From contig JAUCBN010000020.1 of NCBI GenBank assembly GCA_035048815.1, forward strand, positions 9,927,501-9,991,500: DNA of 64,000 bases, in the 5' to 3' direction. Positions 46,658 through 56,352 of the stretch are shown here, piece after piece. The notes below the pieces were generated by a model, which was not told the DNA's origin, searched no databases, and worked only from the letters and a program-made list of their open reading frames with translations. The position numbers and the translations under genes were made by a program. Each line of letters opens with the position of its first letter. Within the stretch, counting starts at the first letter, position 1. This stretch comes from Abelmoschus esculentus. Lineage: Eukaryota > Streptophyta > Magnoliopsida > Malvales > Malvaceae.

Positions 46658-46856
46658 TGTCTTCCACTATATCCCAAAGCTTTTAGTCTCTTGAATTGAT
46701 GAAATACTTCATCCTTATCTTCCATTAGGAGTAGTTGGACCCGTCAAAGAAAGATAGTTTGTCAATGGATTACGCCATGAGTTGTCAGTTGATCGGTAAT
46801 TGGTCGAGCTCACCAAATCTTCTCAATAGGATGTTAATCCACCTCAATTGAGCCTC

Positions 46857-46869
46857 GCTCTTATACCAA
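46857..46869 (-). other. Primer-binding site of the gag-only element
   Basis: On the minus strand TTGGTATAAGAGC, differing by one base from the usual plant copia site complementary to initiator methionine tRNA (TGGTATCAGAGC). It lies one base from the LTR. Confidence 0.85.
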
Positions 46870-46870
46870 T

Positions 46871-47936
46871 TGTTAGGCTTGTAGGTGCTCGATGAATAAC
46901 CGATTTAAGCTTGCCAAGTGATGGAGAATCGATAATTTGGGTGTTTGTGGTGGAAGCAAAAAGATAGACAAAGAACACAAGGATTTATAGTGGTTCGGCC
47001 ATGCCTACATCCACTACCTTAGCTTCCCACTAAGGATTTCCCAAATTCACTAAGAATCTCTTCCTTTTGAATGCAAAGGGCTAACCTTACAAACCTTGAC
47101 TCAAACCCGAATCAAGCATCCAAAGTTCACAACCTGAACTTTGGGAATCCTCTCAAACAAGAGATAATCTTAAGTAAACTTTGATAATCCTTCTAACAAG
47201 GCTAATTGTTTATAACTAAGCTCTCACCCAATCCTAAGACACTTGATCATACATAAACATTAAGCTCACAAGTGTTGTCTACCCAAAAATGTGAGAATTA
47301 AGCTCTAAGACAATTCTTGAATCATAATGTTGTTTACAATGAAGCATTAGTCTTCTCTTAATGCTTGAGGCTTCCTTTTGTCATCCCAAGTGAGCTTCTA
47401 GCCGTTGGTGACCGTTGGGATTGGTTTGGAGCCGTTTAGAGCTAATTTCAAGGCTTATTTTCTCTTCTGGTGCAGGAGGTATTGATACCCCTTACACTGG
47501 TATCGAAACACCCTCTTTGGGAAATAGCCGTTGATCTGCATTTATGAACAGGTATCAATACTAGTATTGATACTGCTCCTAGCCATTGGGTTTTTTCATA
47601 AAATAGTTTTATGACTGTTGGGGGTATCAAAACAAGGTTCAAAACCAAACCTTACAGTGGTGAAAGGGTATCGATACCAGTATAGATACCACTGTGATTT
47701 TGCCTTTGAAAACATGTCATTGAAGAACAGGTATCGAAACACCTTGAAGGTGTATTGAAACACCTGAGTTAAAAACACTTCTTTAGTTTCTTTAAATCAT
47801 TTAAAACATATTTAAAATCTTTCAAAAACATCTTAAATATATTTTCAAGTAGTTTGGACATAAGAACCATTTTTGAAATCTTTTCAATTAGTCCAAAATT
47901 ATTTTTCAATTATTATATCAAAACTTTAGTTCTACA
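46871..47936 (-). repeat. 5' LTR of the gag-only element
   Basis: The partner of 43719-44781. The palindromic GGTATCGATACC sites of the other LTR are here partly changed to GGTATTGATACC or GGTATCAATACT, typical of methyl-cytosine decay. Confidence 0.9.
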
Positions 47937-48746
47937 AAAACAATGAAAAAATAATAATTTTTATGAAAATATTATTTTTGTACCTTTTTAATAGCAGGAG
48001 AGAACAAGATTATAAACTAAAACTCAATACAATTGTTAAATCTAATTAAAACCCTAACTAGATCCAATTCTGAAATTTATAAAAACCATTGCTAGATCTA
48101 ATAGAGTTGAAAGCATATAAATAAATATATATAGTAATTACTTGCAGTTAATCCAATATTGAATTTGTCGAGAAAGATATGAAGAATTGATCCAGAGAGA
48201 AAAAAAATGATAGAGAATTGAAAAAGAAAGAGACGATGGGGTATTTTTGTTAGATCCAATACTGAGCTTGCGACAGATATGAAGAATTGAACCAGAGAGA
48301 ACAAAAAAATAATGGAGAATTAAAAAAGAAAGAGACGATATGGATGTTTGGCGTGTTTACAAGAGAGAAGAAGAAAACTATGGAGAATTGAAAGAAAAAA
48401 AAGAGACGATAGAGGTGTTTGGCGTGTTTGATTTTTACTTTTGTATTATTTTAATTTTAATAATTAGGGTTAGAAAATTAAAGATGACATGGATTATAGA
48501 AAATGAAATGTTAATTATTTAATGATATGTATAATTTTAATTGGTTGATTCCATATCCTATATGATAGGACTTACCCATACAAAAAAGATTATTCAACCT
48601 CATACTAAGGCCGTCCAAGGTCTATCCTCTTCTCTGCATCATTCATCTCATGTGTAGGTTGCATTGCTTATATATGAATGCATGATAGCTTTGTTGGTAG
48701 TTTAGGGACCTTTAATGGTGATTTTCAATTCAATATGTTTGATAGC

Positions 48747-50620
48747 TGATAACTTCGCAAAAAGGCTATATTTTAGGCCTTTTTACTTAAGTTATTGAGT
48801 GTCCTTAGGCTCATATAGGTTCATTTAGTTGCATTTAGGTTCATAACATTGCATATAGTCTCTTCGTTATGCCTTGACATTTTTATGTGGTAATAGGTGT
48901 TATTTAATGGGAAGGGTAGTTCTTTTTAGTTGTGTTGTGTAGATGAAGCAAAAACGGAAGTTGAGGTAATTTGTCATGGCATTCGCAGAAGGATAGCGAT
49001 GGGAAAATGCCATGGCAAAGCTAGAGAACTCTTGGGCTAAGCTAGACGATAAAAAGATATTTTGATAAGAGTGTCAGTTGGTGCTGCCACAGCCGATCGG
49101 GACCACTATAGCCTAGACACAGCCACCTTGGTAGGGGACCACAGCAAATATGGCCTATATGCGAGCCACCTCAGTAGGGGACCACTGTCACCTCTGTCAA
49201 TCCTGCAGGAATGTCACGACAAAAAGAGGGAAGAAAAGGGTTTTTGCCTATCTTTTAGGGTTTTTCATCCCTTCTTTATAAAGTGTGGTGACCTAAGAAA
49301 AGAAAAGACCGGGGAATGAGGCCTTTTGAGGAGCAAAACACAGTAAAAGAGGCACCTTTAGAGCGGTTTGCGACGGAGGAAAGCTCCCACCTCTCCTCCA
49401 AACTCCGGCCAAGAATTCCTCCATTGATAGAGCTCGAAGTGAGTGGTGTGCTAAGCACCCGGAAGGGGCTAGCACACCAAGGTGCACCGTGGTGGTGAAG
49501 ATCCGGCGGCCCGATCAACCGAAGGGTGTCTTCTAGTCCTCTTTTCATTTGCTTTATTCTCTTTATCTTTTCAAGAGGATGATTTGTTAAATGTTTAAGG
49601 TTTTATGTTGATGATTTAACTTTAACATTTAACACCACCATGTGTTAGCTTTGTTTAGGTGGTTGCTTTTATGGATGATTATCTTTTACCTTTATTAATA
49701 TAATGTCTTCCATGTGTTTGTGTATTTTCTTTGCTCATTGTTGATAATCATCTAAGCATTATAAGAGGCACGACCAATGTCCTTTGTTTAGGTGCATGCT
49801 AGAGCACTCGGAAAGGGCGTAGCTATAGATCCTTAGATCACTCGGAAGAGGCTAAGGGAGGATCTACGTGAGCAATGGGTTCTAGACTGAAAATAAAGCC
49901 TAATCCAAACCTAGAGCACTCGACCGAGGCTTAGGGGAGGGTTTCAACGACTAAAAGGAGTGTGCTTTAACCGATAGGCTAGAGTGTCATTCGTGTGATA
50001 GGCGAAAGTACCATGGCATTTTAGTTTGTCAGGTTCCTATGACTCGGAAGAGCGGGAACACTTAAGAAACCTCTATCTAGTGAGTATACACCATGGTAGC
50101 CTTATGTTAGTAAGAGTGAGGGGTAAGAAGTCAATAGGAGTTTTCCACCCAGTCATTCCCGAGAGAGAGTTCATCAATAGAGGGATAGTACAACATATAG
50201 TTTAAACGTGTTCTTGCATCATGCTTTTGCCTCCGCATTTACAACCTGCTTTCTTTATTTACTTGTTATCTTGCAATCACTCTGCTTTACACTTCACACC
50301 ACTTCCATACATTCACCTTGCCATCATCATCCATTCCATTTTGCCTTGGCATATTTTAGTTGCTTGCATTCTAGAATTGTCATAGCATTTCCATCTTACA
50401 CCTTCACCGTACATATCCATTTATCTTGTTTATATCTTTTCCCTTGTTTTTCCTTTTTAGTTAGTGACACCTTTTTGCCTTGACAAATTGACTGTGCACT
50501 TTACCTAGATCCTCGTGGGAACGATACTCACTCCCCCTATTATTACTTGTATGGTTGTGTATACTTGCACATATATGTGTATTCACATACATCATTTATA
50601 GCACTACACAGAACACATCA
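48747..50620 (+). mobile_element. Solo LTR, 1874 bp, Athila/Tat-like
   Basis: Starts TGATAACTTCGC and ends GAACACATCA (TGAT and ATCA inverted ends). A perfect 5-bp target-site duplication ATAGC flanks it (48742-48746 and 50621-50625). Copy B has the uninterrupted site near 53256-53270. The end region (CCTCGTGGGAACGATACTCA) has the phrase found at the 3' end of Athila/Tat LTRs. It contains no primer-binding site, coding domain or second LTR, so it is the product of LTR-LTR recombination. Small open frames at 49062-49548 are not believed to be genes. Confidence 0.88.
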
Positions 50621-51159
50621 ATAGCTTAAAGTTGATAGAAACACATTCTAATTACTTTCAATAAGGTTTAGGAAGGTTTTAGGATTGAATAGTTTAAGTT
50701 TGGGAAGGGTTCTTAACAATTTCTGGGTGCAAACCTGCATTTTCGTTCAAGCGTATCGATACCAGGAGGTCGTGTATCAGAAGATCGTGGGTTTTGAAGG
50801 ACCCACCAGATGATGAACAGGAACAAAATGAAAAACATAAAGTATTTGGCCGTTAAAGATATGTCAAAACACGAGAAATTATATTATGAATAATTTTCAT
50901 TATGTTATGAGATCAATCAATTAAATGTATTCATTTAAATAATTTTTTTTTATTTTTTTATCAAGTGAATATTCACTAATATTTTCTATAAATTAAGTTT
51001 AATTTTTTTCTAAATGAAGATTTATTGGATAAAAAAATAAGATAAAAATTTAATAAAATGAATGTATTTAATTAGTTGATCTTATAAATAACGTGAAAAT
51101 GACTAATGATATAATTTCTTCAAAAACGCACACACAAAATAAAAAACAAAAGAAAAATT

Positions 51160-51320
51160 TTACAACAGGCGTCGAATACCGTTGAATATTATTAAATTAA
51201 TTAATAAAAATTAAAATTTTTAAAATTTTAATATATAATTAATTTTTATTAATTAATTTAATAAATTTTAACAACGTTTAAAATTAATAATATTTAATAA
51301 TATTCAACGTATGTTATATA
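51160..51320. repeat. Small inverted-repeat element in copy A
   Basis: Left end TTTACAACAGGCGTCGAATA, right end close to the reverse complement (CAACGTATGTTATATA). The middle is AT-only. It is the homologue of 53739-53893, so it was present before the duplication. Confidence 0.6.
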
Positions 51321-53738
51321 CTCATCGCAAAACAAAATCAAATGATTCTCATGCATATCATTAATGGCTTAGACCCTCATCCCATATAGCCTTCCAATAA
51401 TGTAGGGTTTTGTCTGTGTGTTGGACCCACGTCCCTGTCCTCTTGCATGGGGTTAGGTTTGGAGTCAATATCTGTTTCCATGTGTCTTCTTGTTCTTGCT
51501 AGATTACCTGTCATAATCGGTTTCCACATATTCATTATTAACTTCACTTATTGAGTTTAATTTTTTTAATAAATTAATATATTATTAAAAATATTTAATC
51601 CTTAAACAAATATATTCCATTTACATTTTGAGAGTTATGAACATAAAGAAACTTGTACTCCATTCACAATATTTATTTGGCGTTGAGATTGTATTACGGG
51701 TGAGTAATGAGAAAATCCAAAAATTAATTTGATTTGAGATATATGATTCGATTCGAGTTTATATATTGCGATTCGGTTTTTAGTTTAGTTTAAATTTTAA
51801 ATTTATAATTTCGTTTGATTTTGAGTTTTTCATTTGAAACCTGTTTATTCTATATCAACCCAAATTAAAAAATATATATATATTAAGACCTATATCAAAT
51901 ATGATTTAAAAATAATTTCTTAAAATATTTGAATTTATTTTTTAAATTAATCTCTTAAAATATTTGAGTTTATGACAGAATATATTTTTAAATTTGTCAT
52001 TGACTACTAATTCTATACATTCTAAGCAGTTTTGAATTTCAAAGTTTTCAATTTTAGTTGTCTCTTTGTTATTGAATTCTTTATCTCCCGAAAAAAGAAT
52101 ACACCGCGTTGTGCAACACTTCATCATTAATGAAAGTATCAACAATACTTGCATGTTACAATGTGTGTGAAACAATTTAGATATACATATATAAATATAT
52201 ACAAGAAATTATTAAACATGTTAATATATCAAACATTTATATCATCATAAAGATGAGAGATTACTAATGTTTAATGAGTATGTTTAATCGAACTCTTTCA
52301 ATAGTCTTTTTAATCTTATTTTATATAGTAATCATATAACAATAGTGAAGTAAAATTTAGAAGTTAGTCATAAATTTTCAGAAGTTTATATGCTAGATTG
52401 TTTCATGAAAATAAAGGGAAATTGAGAAGGAGGAAAACAGTGAAAAAATAATAATTTTTATGAAAATATTATTTTCGTACCTTTTTAATAGCAGGAGAGA
52501 ACAAGATTACAGACTAAAACTCAATACAATTTTTAAATCTAATTAAAACCCTAATTAGATCCAATTCTAAAATTTATAAAACCATTGCTAGATCTAATAG
52601 AGTTGAAAGCATATAAATAATTATATATAGTAATTACTTGCAGTTAATCCAATACTAAATTTGTCGAGAAAGATGAAGAATTGATCCAGAGAGAAAAAAA
52701 ATAGAGAATTGAAAAAGAAAGAGATGATGGGGTATTTTTGTTAGATCCAATACTAAGCTTGCGAGAGATATGGAGAATTGAACCAGAGAGGGAAAAAAAA
52801 CAATGAAGAATTGAAAAAGAAAAAGACGATATGGATGTTTGGCGTGTTTACCAGAGAGAAGAAGAAAACTATGGAGAATTGAAAAAAAGAAAAGAAAAGA
52901 TAGAGGTGTTTGGCGTGTTTGATTTTTACTTTTGTATTATTTTAATTTTAATAATTAGGGTTAGAAAATTAAATATGACATGGATTATAGAAAATGACAT
53001 GTTAATTATTTAATGATATGTATAATTTTAATTGGTTGGTTTCATATCCTACATGATAGAACTTACCCATAATATAATTTCTTTAACACTATAGAAAAAA
53101 AAAATGATTGTTCAACCTCATACTAAGGTCATACAAGGTCTACCCTCTTCTTTGCATCATTCATCGCATGTGTAGGTCGCGCATTGCTTATATATGAATG
53201 CATGATAGCTTTGTTGGTAATTTAAGAACCTTTAATGGTGATTTTCGTATTAATATGTTTGATAGCTTAAAGTTGATAGAAACATATTCTAATTACTTCC
53301 AATAAGGTGTAGGAAGGTTTTAGGATTAAATAGTTTAAGTTTGGGTAGGGTTCTTAACAATTTCTAGGTGCAGACCTGCATTTTCGTACAAGCGTATTAA
53401 TACTAGGAAGTCGTGTATCAGAAGATCGTGGGTTTTGAAGGACCCACCAGATGATGAACATGAACAAAATGAAAAAACATAAAGTATTTGGCCGTTAAAG
53501 ATATGTCAAAACACGAGAAATTATATTATGAGTAATTTTCATTACGTTATGAGATTAATCAATTAAATGTATTCATTTAAATATTTTTTTTTATTTTTTA
53601 TCAAGTGAATATTCATTAATATTTTCTATAAATTAAGTTTAAATTTTTTTCTAAATAAGATTTATTTGATCTTATAAATAACGTGAAAATGACTAATGAT
53701 ATAATTTCTTCAAAAACGCACACACAAAATAAAAAAAA

Positions 53739-53893
53739 TACAATAGGCGTCGAACACCGTTGAACACTATTGAATTAATTAATAAAAATTAAAATTTTTA
53801 AAAATTCAACATACAATTATTTTTTTAATTAATTTAATAATTTTAACAACGTTCAAAATTAATAATATTTAATAATATTTGACGTCTGTTGTA
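53739..53893. repeat. Small inverted-repeat element in copy B
   Basis: TACAATAGGCGTCGAACACC on the left pairs with TTTGACGTCTGTTGTA on the right; it corresponds to 51160-51320. This copy keeps the terminal pairing better. Confidence 0.65.
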
Positions 53894-53959
53894 AACTCAT
53901 TGCAAAACAAAATCAAATGATTCTCATGGATATCATTAATGGCTTAGACCCTCATCCCA

Positions 53960-54215
53960 GAGAGATTATATCATAGGCCCGGCCTACCACGTCAGCCGTG
54001 GTCCTTAGCCAATGAAAACTACCCATTCCGCCACTAATCAACCATATAATTAATATAATTTCCAGAAATTATATTTTTAAAATGACATGTAAATTATGAG
54101 TGAAGATTCATTGGTTGAAAAAAAAAATGAGTTGGCAATTAGTGATAAAATGAGTGATTATTATTGGATGGGACTACGACTAATGTGGTAGGCCGAACCT
54201 ATGATATAATTTCTC
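53960..54215. mobile_element. 256-bp MITE, Mutator-like, only in copy B
   Basis: The ends are GAGAGATTATATCATAGGCC and, in reverse complement, GAGAAATTATATCATAGGTT, with pairing continuing through GGCCTACCAC. The flanks CTCATCCCA (53951-53959) and CCCATCGCA (54216-54224) agree in seven of nine bases, consistent with a 9-bp target-site duplication. Copy A (near 51383) has the site without the insertion. There is no coding capacity. Confidence 0.85.
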
Positions 54216-54830
54216 CCCATCGCATATAGCCTTCCAATAATGTAGGGTTTTGTCTGTGTGTTGGACCCACATGTCCCTGTCCTCTTGCATGGGGTTAGGT
54301 TTGGACTCAATATCTGTTTCCTGTGTCTTCTAGTTCTTGCTAGATTACCTGTCATAATCAGTTTCCACATATTCATTATTAACTTCACCTATTGAGTTTA
54401 ATTTTTTTAATAAATTAATATATTATTAAAAATATTTAATCCTTAAACAAATATATTCCATTTACATTTTGAGAGTTATGAACATAAAGAAACTTGTACT
54501 CCATTCACAATATTTATTTGGCGTTGAGAATGTATTACGGGTGTTTAACGAAATCGAGAAAATCAAAAAATTAATTCGAATTGAGTTATATGGTTCAATT
54601 CGAGTTTATATATTATGATTCGGTTTTTAGTTTAGTTTAAATTTTAAATTTTATAATTTCGCTTGGTTTTGAATTTTTCATATGAAACTTGTTTATTCTA
54701 TATCAATCCGAATTAAAAAAAAAAAATAGTATGACCCATATCAAATATGATTTAAAAATAGTCTCTTAAAATATTTGAATTTATTTTTTAAATTACTCTT
54801 TTGAAATATTTAGATATAATTTTATAATAT

Positions 54831-56352
54831 TAAATTAATTAGATATCATGTTTTAAATTCGAATATATTTTTATAATATTTACTATTTACATTTATTTTA
54901 CTACAAAATATTTGAGTTTGTCTTTAATCAAACAATATATTAGAATATATATATGTGTTTAGGTTGATTATATAGAATCATTGAGTGTATATTAATTAAA
55001 TAAATATTTTTTATGATTTATTTTTTAAATATATTGTTTGTTGTGTAATCATTGTTATTTTTTTAATTCTTATTTGAAATTTTAGATTTCTCAAGAGCTC
55101 AAGACATATGTTTTTATGTTCTTAATGACAAAATAAATTGATATTAAAGGGTCTAATAAATATTTTATTTGTTTTACTTGTTTTTTAATTAAAAAATGTT
55201 AAAATTGTGAGTTTTAACCGAACCGTAAAATTCAATTTTTGATTTTTAATTTTTATATCATTCGATTTTGATTTTTTTAAAAAAAAATTATAAGTTACGG
55301 TTTGATTTATATTTTGATAAAAATCGAACCAAACTGAATATATCCTAGGATTTATATCCATATGATGGTTCTGTTTTGTTCGATAGTGGCAATTTGGGAA
55401 TTACTTACATATTTATAGTTGTTTCAGTACTTTGCTTACAAAATTTTCTCGTGCTTTGATAATGACAAATAACAGTTGAAATTCATTTAATTTGGATCTA
55501 CGGTTTATTTTCGAGAGGATCTATTATATTTTTAGGCTTAAATATATATTTGATATTTAAATTATATATCTTTTCTTAAGTTATTAGTTAAAAAATTATT
55601 TTAAGTTGATATTTAAATTAAACTCATTCTCTTTTCTCAAGTTAGTATTCGAATTTTAATTTCATTAATTATTTTAATAATTTTATCGATAATTTTAGTC
55701 TTAAAACTTATACATTTTCATCTTAATTTAAAATCAATAAATTTAAACTTTCATATTTAAAAATTCTATTAATTTAATATTTTTATAATATTATCGAATG
55801 AAACAAGTCTATCAGATCAAAACAACAATCGAATAACTATATTTTATGATAAAATAATAAGTTACTATTAAAGTTTATTATATTAAGAAAATAACAAGTA
55901 ACATTTTTTAGAGAAGAATAAACAATTTGGGAGAATAAAAAAATAAATTATTAAAATTTTTGAATATAAAAGGGTAAATTTATTAATTTGTTTTGAACTA
56001 AGATCAAATTAATAAAATATATAAATTTTGATACTGATTTAAGAGGTATTTAATTCAAGTACCAACTTAAAAAAAAATTAGGTATCAACTTGAGAGAAAG
56101 TACCTAGTTCAAGTGTATCATATGTGAGTAAAAATTCTTTAGATTAGTTTTAAATGATTAATTTTAAATTTTAAATAATTAAAAATTAATAAATTTATAA
56201 GATTAATTTTTAGACTTTAAATATCACATGAAACAGAAGATATGATGTTTTTTCTGGTGAGCAGAACATTTGAAACCCCAAAGTGGAAACAAAGACAAAG
56301 ACAAACAGTTCATGCACTGATAAATTATGACATGATGAGGATGCGCATTCTC
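54831..56352. other. AT-rich intergenic stretch
   Basis: Nothing gene-like is seen. The last 130 bases lie 3' of the cathepsin B-like gene and would hold its 3' untranslated region; no clear poly(A) signal could be singled out among many AT-rich words. Confidence 0.5.

Larger units (their letters stand above)
43719..47936 (-). mobile_element. Gag-only copia-type element (TR-GAG), 4.2 kb
   Basis: The LTRs are 43719-44781 and 46871-47936, with ends TGTTAGGC and TTCTACA as read on the plus strand. The primer-binding word TTGGTATAAGAGC (minus strand, 46857-46869) touches the right LTR, and the purine tract AAAAAGGGGGAGA (minus, 44783-44796) touches the left one, so the element runs on the minus strand. 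The flanking 5-bp target site is AAAAC (47937-47941) with AAAAT on the other side (43714-43718). Copy B keeps the empty site with AAAAC. Only gag-like frames lie inside; no protease, integrase or reverse transcriptase is present. Confidence 0.92.
43272..51975. repeat. Tandem duplication, copy A (interrupted twice)
   Basis: The pieces 43272-43718, 47937-48746 and 50621-51975, read together, match copy B (51992-54830) along their length. Landmarks: CTACTAATTCTATACATTCT, GATAGAGGTGTTTGGCGTGT, GGGTTTTGAAGGACCCACCA, and GTTTTGTCTGTGTGTTGGAC. The two gaps are the TR-GAG element and the solo LTR. The duplicated DNA is AT-rich and I see no gene in it; 48130-48430 has a short internal tandem repeat of GAATTGAACCAGAGAGA-type units. 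Confidence 0.9.
51992..54830. repeat. Tandem duplication, copy B
   Basis: Lies directly next to copy A and matches it from TTGACTACTAATTCTATACA on. The match fades between about 54770 and 54830. Its only large insertion is the MITE at 53960-54215. No gene is seen. Confidence 0.9.

Noticed and set aside
48340..48522. Frame MDVWRVYKREEEN, with a close copy at 52831-53013
   Set aside because: It is preserved in both copies only because the duplication is recent. It overlaps an internal AT-rich tandem repeat, is 60 codons long and ends in low-complexity sequence.
49062..49548. GC-richer frames inside the solo LTR
   Set aside because: They lie wholly within an LTR defined by its target duplication; no similarity to a protein was recognised.
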